Positions 1 to 12,869 of a stretch of 64,000 nt of DNA are shown here, piece by piece. The DNA comes from Allacma fusca. Its lineage: Eukaryota > Arthropoda > Collembola > Symphypleona > Sminthuridae. Each line of letters opens with the position of its first letter. The stretch's first letter is position 1. The notes beneath the pieces are model-generated. The model did not search any database, was not told the origin of the DNA, and saw nothing but the letters and a program-made list of their open reading frames with translations. The position numbers were made by a program, and so were the translations under genes. The stretch covers positions 44,751,067-44,815,066 of the forward strand of contig OX359245.1 in the NCBI GenBank assembly GCA_947179485.1, in the 5' to 3' direction.

Positions 1-119
1 AACTCTGCACATTTGATCTTCATCCATGCTTTTAGACAAGCATTTTCTAATGGTATCTCCTATGGAAGGACACCGCACAATCCTTACGAGAAAATGCCCT
101 CTGTTTAATTGCCCCAACA

Positions 120-780
120 AAATCTGACGACGGGATTCGGAGATATCCCGGGTCAAAGTTAGCAAAAGATGAGGGGGGGGCTCATGGGGTACCAAAAAAT
201 TCAAACAGTGAAAATTAGTATTATAACTACAAAAATGGTAAGAATAAAAATTAAATACCGTGCAAAAAAATTTCAGCGAGGTATGACCTCAAAATCCGAA
301 GATACTGACCTCAAGAGGTCAAAGAGCCTCGATACCGGTTTCATAATGTAAAAAGTGATCAAACTGGTCCAAATTAGAACCAGGGCTTTAACTAGACACA
401 TATTAAACGTATGCCGCGTTTGGTTCCATTTGGTGGAACGATGACCTAGCTGCGACCTCCGAGGTCAATATCTTACCCATACCGGATCTGGTACCTAAAA
501 ATCATTCGATTTTCCCGTTAATAGGCTAGAACTTTTGTTTTAAGCACATATGAGTAGCCTGTCAAGTTTAGTTTCAGTTGGTGGAACGATGACCCAGCTG
601 TGACCTTCGAGGTCAATATCACACCCATGCCGGCTTTGGTACCCAAAAATCATTCGAATTGCAAGCAAATAGGCTAGAACTTTTGGTTTAAGCCCAGATG
701 AGTTTCCTGTCAAGTTTGGTTCCAGTTGGTGACAAGATGACCCAGCTGTGACCTCCGAGGTCAATATCTTACACATACCA
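120..780. repeat. Tandem repeat with 148-bp period and GACCTC/GAGGTC palindromes
   Basis: The phrase GTGGAACGAT recurs at 433 and 581, and a variant at 729, giving an exact 148-bp period over about 2.5 units (407-780). Each unit carries a gacctccgaggtc-like palindrome and a TTGGTACC-like stretch. Looser gacctc/gaggtc pairs continue left to about 285. No coding frame is supported. It may be one arm of a transposon of the same style as those further right, but no partner arm or target duplication was found. Confidence 0.75.
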
Positions 781-2476
781 TACTACTACACCTCCTTATC
801 AATACTTATGTACACGGAGATTTTCAAACCTGTCCGAAAGGAATTGTTCTGAAATTCCACTCATTTAGAGTCCTAACAGAATTGAACTGCTGAGTAAATT
901 ACACTCGTGTTTTTATAAATTTAAAGAATTTAAACAGTAATAGTAACATCTGTATCAATCCAAATTAAATATTGGAACATGTAAGCTCGAAGTCTTTGAC
1001 AGCAATCTTCCAAAATACGGTTCGGCCTTTGGAGTAGCTATTCACTAAGATTTTGCCCTCGGCCATTATATCAAACCACGGCTAGCGTATTGGATCGGAA
1101 TTGTAATTTAAAATCGGTATCTCCTTCGTATGTTTTAGTTTTAGCATTTGTATCGGATTGAGTATTTAATTTTTCTGGATGTATTTGTATTAGAATTGTA
1201 TCCTCAAAAATAACAATCACAATTAGTATTTATATATTTTTTTCAAAAATCTAATCCGATACTTCAGGTATTGAAAATGTCACTGGTATGGAACAGCGGA
1301 CGGGCTTAATTTAGATATTCAAAACGCATAACCAAATTTTGAGTAGCTTTATTAAGTACCTATGAAAATTTGTATATATATCTATAATAAATTTCAGTTG
1401 GTACGGTACCCTGTATTTTACATTAGACATTGCTCCTGTATACCAATTCCGACATTTTCTATGAGTTGTCAGCCATAGGAGATAATACTCTATGAAATTG
1501 CAGGTATCTGTATGTACATATGTAGTTCCACACATTATTATAATAGGCTTGTTAATTGCTAACAATGGGTAACATGCATAACACTAGTTATATCCCGGAG
1601 TATTTTTCAACAACTCTTGCGTGAATAAAAGTTACGAAATATCCTATCCTTTATGCTTTCGATAAAAAAGGCTGTCAAATTCAAAGGGTTAGTAAAGCCT
1701 GTACTGTGTAGTCGTCAGTATAAGCTTAATAGCTCTGATAGCAAGAAAATAGGATCTACATAGTTACTACTGGAATAACATTACTGGAATCTCTGCGACG
1801 TCTTGAAAATTTTGACAATAAAAAAAGAAACGTCAATAATTCTTGACACTAATTCGAGATCCAATGCACCTGAAACAGCAACCTCTCAAGAAGCTGTGTT
1901 TAAAACCAACATTCAAAATACATTTTGAGCCTTTAAAACCCACTGTAATTTCTGCAATCAACATGCTCACAAAACGAGACCTAAACTGGAACTTACATCT
2001 CTTCAAAATACTATCATTCTTAAATATTCTTCCAATAGGAGTTGATCTCGAAAAGGCGAAAATACAAAAGCAGGCATCCTCCCTAAGATGCAATCTATTC
2101 TACGTAAACTTAGCTCTATCAGCTGCACATGTTGCATTCGTTGTCTGTCGCTTTCTTGAAGTCCTACTTTGTAGGGGAAACATTTCATTGTTTTATTTGT
2201 CAGTTCATTTTGCGTACATTGTGGGTGCTTGTGCTGGCTTGTCTAGGGCAGTGTGTGCATTTGTGCTTCACCTAGATATCACTGTGATTGTTTTTAATGA
2301 GCTGTTTTCAAGCACAGGTAAGCTCAGAGTCACCCCTATACTATAGCCTATTACAGAGCTACCTGTATATAAATGTCACTCATAATTATATTTTAATTCC
2401 AGAACCACGCAAAACACGTCTTCTGGATTACTCACCTCAAGACTTCCTGATCCGCTTTGGCGCAAGTGGGCTTTAT

Positions 2477-5400
2477 ATTCGCGTTCGCGCCACTGAAGTG
2501 TAAGGACGCGCTGCTTTTCTCCTCCAACCAAGAGTAGAATTTTTCTGTGTTACACACAAGTATTGGATTGTGTCAATAGGACTTGCATCCCACCTGGACT
2601 ATGGAAACCAATGGGAACGAAGGTGCCAGAGGCCCAGGTAAGTGCAAGTCACTTGACACATAACCCCATACTATATTTTGATATAAAAAAGGCTGGGTGG
2701 CATTATGTGGATTATATGGGGGTCATCGCATGTTCGACACTAGGGCGACATCTATTAGGGTCTTCCCGAAACGTCGAGCGTGTGTTGACTCTCATCTACT
2801 CCACAGGTGCCTCAACCTACACAACTCCAAAGGCACAGGCTGGAAATAATTTCTGGCTCTGTAATGCCTCAAACTTTCCCTCTATATATACACACAATGT
2901 ATACACCTCAAATGTACTTCTTATATGCATCATCCGAGTGTGCACACTATATGTGCACTACCCGGACATACATGTGCAAGATCATAGCTGGGCAACCAAA
3001 TGTGATCATCACTTTAGTCACCCACAGTTCAGACTGGGGCATAGGTGGGCTTTAAGGGGCGCAGCTGCTCACTATATGTCTCGGTGGTTCTATAAATCAA
3101 CATTATACATCACTTGTCCATTTATTGTAGATATGGACCTCATTAACCCACTCTCTCCTCTAACATCGGAGGAGATGGAAGTGGTCATCCCAGAGGAAGC
3201 TGCTGCTTCTCTTTTGCGGACACTCATGAGCCGGCAACGGAAGCTATTGGCAAGGAAGTAGCCACTTCCAGCACTAGCTTTACCCGACTCACGAGCGCCG
3301 CCGTTCGGAAAATGCCGAGTAAAGAGCGTAGGAGATACTTGAAAGATCTCAGTATCGAAAAATGAAGAACGCTCCCCCCAACCATCCACTCCCACCACTA
3401 AGGAAGGCCAGAGGCCCTGCCCTAACAGCTCGGGCTGCAGTGCTGGGGAGTCGGGCAAAAAGGGGAGGAAGAAAGTTCGGACAGACCTGCCAACCCCTCC
3501 CTCTGCTAATTCTTTAGGAGCTGGCACTAGTGCACCTCCTAAAGATATAGCCACCACCACCAATGAAGTAGAGGAAGCGCCTCTCCTGGAACACTCCGCC
3601 ATCATTACCCTAGCTGGTGATGATGAATTACTAGCTCACCACTTTCCACGTAGTCCCTTGTATAACAACATAACTTGGGATCACAATAAAATGGAGGTGA
3701 TGGAGCTAGACAAAATAGTAAATCCATCCAAACTAAAATGGGCAGTAAGTACCTTTGGTCCATACAAAGCTGCTGGCCCCGACAACATCTCCCCGATAGT
3801 TTTACTAAAGGGCTTGGATGTACTCAGCACATACCTTTGCACAATCTACAAAGGTTGACTGACACTAGGTTACGTGCCACTAGAATGGCGTAAGGCCAGA
3901 GTGATATTCATCACGAAACCTGGAAAAGGCTGCTACGAAAGTTCGGCCGCTTGGAGACCAATCTCACTTTCCTCTTTTCTTTTGAAAACACTCGAAAGAT
4001 TAGTTGACTGTCACATTAGGACACATCAACTACAAGCAAATCTTCGTGGAAACAAACAATTTGCTTATTTAAGGGGGACCTCCACTGAGGCAGCACTTCA
4101 TCGACTTGTATGCTATGTGGAAAAAGCCCTGGAAAATAAGGAAATTGTCATTGCGATTTTTGCGGATATCGACGGAGCATTTAATAACTTATTCTTTGCT
4201 GCGATGGAATCAGCTCTGAACAGAACTGGTATTGACCCTGTGATTCGTCGTTGGATAAATCATATGCTGCAATCCAGATTAGTTTGTTCCTCACTGAGAA
4301 GCTTTCACAGCGAGAGAAGGGTTGAGAGGGGAACCCTCGCAAGGTGGAGTCTTGTCTCATCTAATCTGGAATCTCGTTATGGATGAGCTTCTGCAACAGC
4401 TCCAAACCAGGATGCCGTCTGTCTTATCGCAAGGATTTGCAGATGATGCTGTCCTTGCCCAGGCAGGAAATGACTTCGGCACATGTGCGGATAGAACTCT
4501 TAAGGGCCTAGGCATCATTTATGGATGGTGCACACGCACGGGTCTCAAACTAAACCCGGAAAAAAAGGGGGCAGTCATCTTTACCAGAAACACACGAATG
4601 AGGATAAGTACGCTTTCCTACCGTGGCAATCAAATTACCATCCACCCAAGCATGATATTTAGATAGATATTTAGGAGTAATGTTAGATAGCCACCTCACT
4701 TGGAGAGTACATTGTCTCTCCATTGCGAACAAAGCCAGTTCATCATTACTTACTATCAAACGCTTGGTTGGAAAGAAATGGGGCATCAACTCAAAAATTG
4801 CTAACTTGATGTACACGACAATTGTGTGCCCCATTCTAGAATACGCAGTTATCGTTTGGCATCCGGGGTACAGCGCAAAATACACCTTTGCTAAGCTAAA
4901 TGGTGTGCAGAAACAAGCGTGTCTCAGTATCACAGGTGCTTGCAAAAGCACTCCAACCGCTACTTTAGAAGCAATTCTAGGTATTATTCCGCTAGACTTG
5001 CATCTACAGGGAATAGCTATACGCACAATGCACAGACTGCGGGCCAGGAACCACTGGATCGCCAAATCTATGGCACATGTGAAACGCAGTCACACAAGAC
5101 TGTGGAGTGAATGGGTGGCGATGGAAACTATCCTGCGGAGACCTAGTGATAGTATCATCCCATTACAAATCGAGAATAACAATATGGAAATCGTTATTGG
5201 AGACAAGTCCAATTGGACCAAAGACTTGTCATTGGACAAAAAGGGCCTCATCTGTTACACTGATGGATCCAAATCTGATCAGTTTTCAGGCAGTGGCTTT
5301 CATATCACCAAGAGAGAAGGGAAATTGCGGCAAGATATATTCCGCGAATCCACTCCTCTTGAGAAACATGCAACAGTATTTCAATATGAAATACATGCAA

Positions 5401-6198
5401 TCATGTGCGCAGCAAATTGGCTTAAGAATTCTAACTTCTAACTTTCACTTTTTAGTGACAGTCAGAGCTCCCTACTTGCACTAAACAGCTCCTACACCTC
5501 ATTAAAACAAGTACTTGATTGTCACATGGCGCTGAGCAGTCTATCCAAAGATAACACTGTTCAGCTCCATTGGATTCCAAGTCATCAAGGTTTTGAAGGT
5601 AATGAGGAGGCCGACAAACTTGTTAAGGCAGCTTACTCTAAAAAATCCTTAGCAACCAAGGACCCAATTAAACTCCCAATTGCTACCTCAGTAGTGAAAC
5701 ACACTGTACGCAGCAAACTGCGTGCCTTGCACACTGACAGATGGCAGAGCCTGAAAATTGGTGCTCACCCCAGATCACTAATAAACATTCCACTATTTGG
5801 GAACAAATCGGTGACCAAATTCTCACGAGTCCACATCAAGTGGCTCACGGAGGTAATCTCTGGTCATGGCAGATTTCAAAATCATCTCCACATAATTGGG
5901 GAGGCATCCTGCCCCCTGTGTACATATTGTGGCATGGAGGATGATGATGCCTTTCACTTCCTAGCGACATGCCCTGCCTTCTGCATGATTAGAAATATCT
6001 ATCTTAAGGCATGTACACTGAGACTTAAGTCTCCTCAAACAGGCGAGCTCAGGTGACCTGTTGTACTACTCAATTGCAACTGGTCACTTCGAAACACGCC
6101 CAAAGTAAAGTGTACAGGGCAATCTGCATTGGGCCCACTTGACGGCCTGAGCAGTATCTCTCTCAATGTTGAGAGGGAACCCCTAAAATACATACATA
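2477..6198 (+). mobile_element. Non-LTR retrotransposon (I/R1/LOA-like, RNase H-bearing), inactive
   Basis: The element is bounded by the 14-bp duplication CAAGTTGGGC-type site of the receptor exon (2463-2476 and 6199-6212) and ends in a CATA microsatellite tail (6189-6198). Its 5' part holds only a short gag-like remnant (ATG at 3133 to TAG at 3261, then further stretches to about 3650). The endonuclease expected between gag and reverse transcriptase is not visible, and the distance is too short for it, so an internal deletion is likely. Reverse transcriptase and RNase H follow in broken frames. The presence of RNase H points to the I, R1 or LOA groups; the exact clade needs a tree. Confidence 0.85.
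3658..6056 (+). pseudogene. LINE ORF2 remnant: reverse transcriptase, RNase H, CCHC-like tail
   Basis: The reverse transcriptase runs through three frames. An in-frame TGA lies at 3856-3858, a frame change near 4330 and a stop near 4664. Recognisable parts are AAGPDNI (template side), WRPISL, an ADIDGAF motif A, the SQGGVLS motif B region and FADD at about 4436 in place of the usual YADD catalytic box. A thumb-like segment follows (4680-5240). RNase H residues are in place: D in YTDGSK, E in EIHAI, D in SDSQS after a frame break near 5441, and the H/N/D set in SHQGFEGNEEAD. A Cys-rich CPLC...H...C tail closes it near 5935-5980. At least four breaks make it inactive. Confidence 0.88.
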
Positions 6199-6987
6199 CA
6201 AGTGGGCTTTATGGCCTGGTATTCATTGCGGCGGGGATCTTTGCCCTTAACCCAGATATGAGTCAACTTGTTTATTCTGTATTGAGCTGGCACTCTAAGT
6301 GTGTTTTTTACGCACTCGTGGTGGAAGAAACCCTTGTTATGGTATTTTGGATGTCCTTCATTTCATTTTACCAGATATTTCTGGGTAGCTCACTGGGTAG
6401 GATGCAACAAATTTTACGAAGCATCCCCAATGAAGGGTAATAACAATTAATTCAGAATATTCTTATTGTAGCGCCACAATATCAAATTATGTACTATTCG
6501 ATAAATTGTATTTTGTTTTTCATAAAACAGCAATAGCAGAAAGTGCCTCCAGAAATTCAAGAGTTTACATGTTCTATTGGTAATTTTTAACCACGGCAAC
6601 CGTTGGAGCTTGTACAATTCAAAATTGTTCTGTAGCGCCATCGGTACCGTAAATGGATATTTTGGTTTGCGATATATCCATACTAGTCCCATTGTGGGGG
6701 TGTTCAACATTGCAGCCGCCGTAGAAGTTATGCTAGCGTACCCGATTACGTTCGGGAAAGCCTTCCTTATTCCGAAGGACATCGAACACTGCAAGGAGTC
6801 ATTGTTGGTCCAGATGCGAAATAATTTAATTACAAGAGACTTTAAGTTGGGTCACAGAGTTGTGGCTTTTATTCCAGCTGTTAGCATTCAATCAGGGATT
6901 TTTCGTGCGTTTCACCAAAGCTCTACACTGTTATTTGTTCATTTTGTGACTCAAAATTTAGCAGGACTGTTAGTAACTTTCAGATAA

Positions 6988-7473
6988 AATTTAAAATATT
7001 ATTTACTGCCTCACTCACGAAAATAAGGAATCATAGCAGCTGGATATAGCTACATATGTGCACAAGCAGGGCCTTCCAGATTACATATACATAATGTGTA
7101 GGATGTTAGTTATGTTGTAATTACTTTTATTTGCTATTCTCTGGACCATCAACTATAGCTTTGTAGTTTTTAAGTTTTATTATAATACTTGTATCTACCG
7201 TTTTAAAAATTAAGTCAAGAATTTTTGATAATGCTTGTGTTTAGAATTACCCCTATATACATATATATAATTACACATGTCCATTAATTGATTGGAAGAC
7301 CCACGCTGATTCAATATTACTTCCGATACTATTCAAGGTTAACCTGGAATGGAGTCTATCATGTACCTCCATATTTTATGTACTTATATCTAAGCACTGA
7401 TAATTGTAAACATTTGATTAAAATGAAGCACACATTATCGAATTTTTCCTTGTACTGAATTCTTGTACTACAA
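6988..7473. other. 3' flank of receptor gene, no gene seen
   Basis: AT-rich sequence collinear with 39302-39860 in copy 2. I see no coding frame or RNA gene in it. Confidence 0.6.
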
Positions 7474-7483
7474 ATATCTAATT

Positions 7484-8106
7484 ACCCAGTCGGTGGTGGG
7501 TGTGTGGTCAGAGCGTCCCGTAAAGTTGCGGCCGGTCTCGGTTTGGAAACCAGTAAAGCTCTGACACTTTCAAAATAATTTCCATCGATCCTCTATCTCC
7601 TACTATAGCTTTCTGTGTGGAAGAGTGGGTGCGGCGATGTTGCACTCTGGTTCCGGTTGGATGTGCTGATGCGGTAGTGCTGGAGTGTGCTGAGCAATGA
7701 CTGAATAAAGAGCTCTTTAGGATACTTCTGACCTATCGCATCTGCATACCCTAATCTGGTGAAAGAGCGTCCGTGGCATCTGCTCTTTGCTGGCTTACTC
7801 CTACACACAGTTTCCCTCTACCCTATATTTAAGGGGCGTGGCTCAGGGCTTGTGATATACTCGCTAGCGAGGAATGGACAATGGGTATATGTCCCACTTG
7901 CTCTGCGGCCACAATGCTAGCACGAGACGCCGGCCCGTGTACGATGATACCCAGTACATATGGAATTGCCGGTGCAAAAAACATTCAGACTGAGGAGAGC
8001 CAGTATAAGCTTCTCACACTTGTAATTAGTTGTAAAGAAGTAATGTATGTATGTATAGGTGATATGGGCGCAGCCCGAAAAGAATCCTGAATAAAGAATT
8101 ATTATT
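7484..8106 (+). mobile_element. SINE-like retroposon with 10-bp target duplication
   Basis: The 623-bp insert is flanked by ATATCTAATT at 7474-7483 and 8107-8116, and copy 2 lacks it (compare 39860-39880). The head, 7500-7555, resembles a tRNA gene: TGGTCAGAGCG as a possible A box and GGTTTGGAAACC as a degenerate B box about 35 bases later. The tail reads CCTGAATAAAGAATTATTATTAT, ending in a TTA run typical of non-LTR 3' ends. It has no convincing ORF. It could also be a 5'-truncated LINE tail without a tRNA head; the TSD and tail support retroposition either way. Confidence 0.7.
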
Positions 8107-8116
8107 ATATCTAATT

Positions 8117-9001
8117 GCGAGTACATTTATGTCATTACAAGTAAGTGCTTAGTCAGCACGTATGTCTCGCTTTTTCCCATCAAAAATTATTAGTTAATGC
8201 AGAAAGTTCTGCTTATTAATTATAATTGTTGACAAGAAGCAGGATCGGGTTCGTGGAAATTTTTCCCAGCGCCCAATTGCGTTACTAATTGTAAGGGAAC
8301 CAATAATTAAATCAGTCGATATATCAGTACATACGTGAAAGAATTTATAACCTGTAATTTTTAACAAGCTCAGTGCCAAACCACGCATAATTATACGTAC
8401 ATAAGTCCCAGAAAGGATTTCATGGAAAACTATGGAACTGTAATACACTCTGTAATACTAGTACTCAAACGGTAAAAGGAAGAAATTAGCACATTTTCAA
8501 TACTCTCAGCAGACTCCCAACATGCCCCAGTTTATTTAAAAATTAAAACTCCAGTTTCCACAGCTATACAAACTATATGGTAGCTGAGTTAAACTTATAG
8601 GGATCTCTTAAAAAGATAACTAATAATTGTAGAGGTGCGCAAAATTTGTCGTAATGACGCAATCACGATGTCACAAGATATATTGTATGCGTAAGATTTA
8701 TGATGTATGTACATATATAACGATACAAATGAACATTGGGGTATCCAGGAACGGATTTTGACCCCAACTGTAAAAGTACACATATTCTTAATGTTAGAGT
8801 ACAAGAAGCAGCCGAGGACTACTGTGTTCAGAAATTTCACGAGAAAAACAACGAGAAATTTCAATTTGCTAGTAAGTGCACGCTAATGCACCCTAAACGC
8901 TATTTTTTATTTTATATATTTAAAAACTGGAATCCCCAATGGATCTAGCAATAAATAAAATAAGATACATATCCACAGGCTCAGGTTTGAGTTGAAGATA
9001 T
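8117..9001. repeat. 3' flank repeat of CPF unit
   Basis: Non-coding block found before each CPF gene in the window (here, 39870-41953, 51815-52405 and, partly, 57990-58180) and alone at 12340-12660 and 48067-48740. It includes the CPF 3' untranslated region with an AATAAA signal on the minus strand (about 8907). Short ORFs inside it are not conserved between copies. Confidence 0.7.
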
Positions 9002-9367
9002 TTAGTAAGCGTAGTGAGCGCCCAAACCGGAGAAGGTAAGGTGGGCAACATCGGGGACGGCGCTGTAGGCAACTCCCAAAAGAACGTGAGCAGCGACTGG
9101 GGCAGCGACGCGGGCATAAGCTGGGGCAGCGACTTGAGCGTAAGCTGGGGCAGCGACACGGGCAATGGCTGGGGCAGCAGCGTAGGACACGGCTGGGGCA
9201 GCAGCGTAAGACACAGCGGGGGCAGCGACTTGAGCATAAGCTGGGGAAGCATAGGCAACTTGAGCAGCGACAGCTTGGACAGCTGGGTTGTGGACGCGGG
9301 TCTCGTGTCTGCGGACGCTGGAGTAAGCGGAGTCAACGGCCTTGGATTGAGTAGAGAGGGTTTGGAT

Positions 9368-10605
9368 CAGGCCTGGCATTCAAGTTCAAGTAAAACTTGA
9401 CAGGTTCGGGTCAAGTTCAAGTTCAAGTCAAGTTTGGGTTACAAGTTAATTTGAACTTGACACTGAAATCTCAAGTTCGGGTCAACATGAAATTTGAATT
9501 TGATTTTAAGGCTCGAATCAAGTTCATGGTTAGGTCTTCATTATAGACTTGACATCAATGCCATGATCAAGTTCGGATCCCATAACCCCAAAACCATGAA
9601 CATGACTTTTCATGGCCAAGTTCTTATACTCATATAATACGCTGTAGATAATCGTTCTTATGCAGATGTCCTTGCTGAAGCTGTAAACGCTAATTTAAAT
9701 CACAGCGTTTTCGCGTGCAAATGCTAGACCGGTATTTCTGTGTTTTCAACGAGCAACGTGCTCCGGGCTCAAATATTACAAGCTAAATCCTGTTGTATTT
9801 TCTTCTTCACAACATCTTTTCAATTTTAACTTGATTTAAATTTTTGAAGAATCATATTTTAAAAACAACTGGAAAATGAGCACATCTGAAAAGTCTCAAC
9901 AGTGCGAAGAAGATGCTGATCCTGGAAGTCTAACTGCATCAAGTAGCCGGAAAAAATGACCTAAGGTCCACAAGCATTTCACATTTTGCGATTCTACAAA
10001 AACAATACAGCTGCAAACACTGCTCGTAAGTGTATTAATATATATATATATATACCTGTTTCAGTTTTCCTGGCACGGACCTACTAACTCCTAAAAGAAT
10101 GTTAGAATACATCATTTGTGTTTGTCTGTGCTTGAAGGGATGGTTGAAATTCAAATCTCAAACCAATTTTGATGAAATCCATGCATCATTCAAAAAATTC
10201 TACGGGAAATCTAGTTATTTTTATATTCTCTTATTATAAGTTTTATCAATCATTACTTCTAAATTTTGATATTCAATTTTAAAAAATAAATGGAAATTAA
10301 ATCTCAGGTAATTTGTTAGCCTTTCTAATTATAAGTATACATACAACACTATAACTAGAAATTCAAGTCCATGGTCAAGTTCATGGTCAAGTTCATGGTC
10401 AAGTTCATGGTCAAGTTCATGGTCAGGTTCCATTCATGGTCAAGTTCGCCGAAATTAACTTGATTATGTGAACTTGATTACTCCGGTTCGTGCCTACTTT
10501 TAAAAAATCAAGTTCAAGTTCGGATCTTAATTATGGTGATATAATCAAGTTCGGGTCAAGTTCAAGTGCGAATCATGAGTTGAACCGAACTTGAGGCCAG
10601 GCCTG
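9368..10605. mobile_element. hAT-like element, CAAGTTC arms, TSD GTTTGGAT
   Basis: Terminal inverted repeat CAGGCCTGGC at both ends, and 8-bp target duplication GTTTGGAT at 9360-9367 and 10606-10613; paralogous empty sites exist in copies b, c and d. Left arm (about 9380-9600) and right arm (about 10360-10590) consist of variants of CAAGTTC and GGTCAAGTTCATGGT, mostly in the same direction in both arms. The interior holds a BED-finger relic. Confidence 0.92.
9876..10026 (+). pseudogene. BED zinc-finger relic of hAT transposase
   Basis: An ATG at 9876 opens a short frame that stops at TGA (9957). The following bases, in shifting frames, read as HKHF(T)F then YSCKHCS directly before a GTAAGT-like donor (10026). 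That spacing of aromatic/His and the CxxC pair is that of a BED finger, the DNA-binding domain at the N-terminus of hAT transposases. The rest of a transposase is absent. Short and frameshifted, so identification is moderate. Confidence 0.55.
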
Positions 10606-10859
10606 GTTTGGATTCCTCCGTAACCCAAAGAGCGGCTGTTCTGCTCGGATTGAGCTCCGACATGGCTGTCGAAGACAACTCCGGCTTGGGCAGCAGCCAC
10701 CAAAGCGAAAAGGGCAAGGGTCTGTAAAAAAAATCCAAATAATTTATATTAATTCCAATTTCAATTCCCAGTCTCCAAACATTATTTTCCCAAAAGAAAT
10801 TATTGCCACCTTGGCAATCATGATGAGATTGGTGGGGGGGTTTCCGAAATTGAAAAATT

Positions 10860-12330
10860 GGAAAGATTTTTGAAATGAAGATACTCAAAGAAGAGATGAA
10901 GTGGTTGTATGATAGTAGCTTCATTTGTAATGGCTTTTATACACGCAGTAAGGGCTTGGAACCTAAAAGGTTAAAGGGATTGGAAAGGGCGACCAAAGTC
11001 AATGGCGAAGGTATGAAGTCTGAACAGAAAAGTAATTCTTACATGGGAGGGAGAGGGATGGAGATGGAGATGTATAGATGTGGATAGAGATCAACCTGAC
11101 GGAATGCACAACATCCGTACTAACTTATTGGCAAGCCCACAATTAATTTAATTTACGCTCGGGGCTAGACGCGTAACGCGCGTATAGACACTTCTTCAAA
11201 CCACTGAACTAAATAGTTGAGTCAATTACTTAATTCATTATAACTTCCAACGTTTCAACATTATTTACAGATTTTACGCTCATAAGTTAACCATAGCATT
11301 AAATTTGTATAAAAATTTGCATAGTTTAAAAAATTAACTGGGGCGGAAGTTGAGGCAGTTCTTCCCTGGACTTCAGCTGGAATCGGGAATTCTTTCCTAT
11401 TTGGCTGACTTTAGTTTACGCTGAGTGTTTTGTTAGCCCAATATAGTAAATTTACGTATTAGAAATGTAGGCTTAACAATAGAAAATGCCCAGTGTTTAG
11501 AAAATGCATTTTTTCCTATTCGTTTGACTTTAGTTTATTTACTCTAAGTTTTTTGTTATCCCAATATGGTACATTTCCATATTGCAAATTTAGGCCTAAA
11601 AATATAAAATTCATTTTCTAAATAAAAGGTATTTTTATGCCAGTTATAGATTATACATTGTGTTTATTTATTCATAAAAAGAGTGAATTGGAGCAAGTGA
11701 CTTTGTTTGCTACTCCTCACTCAATCGTTATACATCAAAAATATTACATCCTCGCGCACCTTCACCTTAACTATATATATAATTATATGTATTTTTCATT
11801 CCCCTCACATAGTATTTATATCGACATTGACTTTATTTTAATGTAATTCATCTTGTGGAGTCACGGTGTCGCAAGAGTCCCTCAACTCATTCAATGATAT
11901 TCTTGTTTACTGTAACTGCACTCTCCAGAGATCATAAAATACAATACACATAGTCTTGTAAATTACAATTATTGTATTTACAATTTTAATTGCAGTTATC
12001 CATCCGCTTCCACTTCTCCACTCAAAACTACTCTAATGTTGGAAATTAAAACATCGACACACTGATAGTTAATATTGTTCACTTTAGTGTTGGAAATAAA
12101 GAACTATCACAATTTTTTACCCGTTCATTAGTTGACAGAAAGCATTTGACATTTGAAGTGGAAATCTTAATTGTATATGGGGTTGTACCTTCGGGGAATA
12201 TTTTCCTCGCTGGTACCAATAACGGTCATAAGTTGGAATATTTATGGAGACGTTCATGTTTTTGAATATCACGCTCAAATTTTATTAGGACATGGTTTTT
12301 GTTGTATTGCAATAATTGCTATTACAATTA
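10860..12330. repeat. 5' flank repeat of CPF unit
   Basis: Promoter-side block shared with 42540-43815, 53000-54400 and 58760-60120. It contains the TATA box at 10934-10941 and then AT-rich sequence with no conserved ORF. The copies differ by small indels and TA-rich microsatellites. Confidence 0.75.
10934..10941 (-). promoter_or_regulatory. TATA box of CPF copy a
   Basis: TATAAAAG on the minus strand about 115 bases before the ATG, conserved at the same place in all four CPF copies. Confidence 0.75.
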
Positions 12331-12339
12331 ACTATTAGG

Positions 12340-12660
12340 GGACTACTAGGGATCTCTAACAAAGATAACTATCAATAATGTAATGCTTTGAAATATGACG
12401 TCGTGGCGCAATGAGGATGTCACACGATCAATTATATGCGTAAGATTTATGCTGTATAATGATACAAATGAACATTGGGGTAATTATCCAGGAACGGATT
12501 TTGACTGTAAAGTACACAAATTCCTAATTTTAGAGTACAAGAAGCAGCGGAGGACCAATGTGTTCAGTAGTTGTATGAGAAAAACAATGAGAAATTTCAA
12601 TTTGCCAGTAAGTCCACGCTGGTGCACCCGCTATTTTTTATTTCATATTTAAAAGGTACT
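12340..12660. repeat. CPF 3'-flank repeat without its gene
   Basis: This stretch is a close relative of the block at 8600-8930 and of 48420-48740, including the region that in other copies carries the CPF 3' end, but no CPF coding sequence follows. It looks like the remains of an earlier tandem unit whose gene was deleted. Confidence 0.65.
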
Positions 12661-12869
12661 TCATAATGGTTTTATGATTAGGATTATTAGATTTTGGCAT
12701 TAGAGTGAATAAAGCCAAGTTATATATATTTGCAATCATAATTGACGTAAGTAATCATACACATTATTTGAAAAGGGATTCGACACTTAAATGACAGAAC
12801 AATTTTGGTGACCAAAATATAACAGGAATAGAATAGTAATAATTGTTGAAATGTGGCTGTAATCTAAGC

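Larger units (their letters stand above)
1864..6987 (+). pseudogene. Chemoreceptor-like multi-span membrane protein, copy 1, split by LINE
   Basis: Three coding exons: 1864-2317, 2403-2476 continued at 6213-6436, and 6531-6987 (TAA). Donors GTAAGC and GTAATA and acceptors TTCCAG and AAACAG match copy 2 exactly. The start is the first ATG conserved in both copies. Exon 2 is cut by a LINE at 2477-6198 with a 14-bp target duplication (2463-2476 and 6199-6212). The two exon 2 pieces add up to 298 bases, the same as in copy 2, and no other break was seen. Several hydrophobic segments of about 20 residues (exon 1 two, exon 2 two, exon 3 two to three) and a predicted length near 400 residues fit an arthropod gustatory/odorant-receptor-like protein, but I recognise no diagnostic motif, so the family is an inference. 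Confidence 0.8.
9002..10821 (-). pseudogene. CPF cuticular protein, copy a, split by hAT element
   Basis: Same two-exon plan as the three intact copies: a 12-base first coding exon (10810-10821, encoding MIAK) and a main exon ending at TAA 9002-9004. The main exon is cut by a 1,238-bp element (9368-10605) with duplicated GTTTGGAT. Counting 9002-9367 plus 10614-10721 gives 474 bases, equal to copies b, c and d, so the insertion seems to be the only disabling change. A TATA box (TATAAAAG, minus) lies at 10934-10941. The insertion falls in the conserved CPF motif region, so no functional protein is expected. Confidence 0.92.

Noticed and set aside
2563-3261. 232-codon frame at the LINE 5' end
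   Set aside because: Low-complexity composition without a gag pattern over most of its length; only the last part (from about 3133) looks like element coding sequence.
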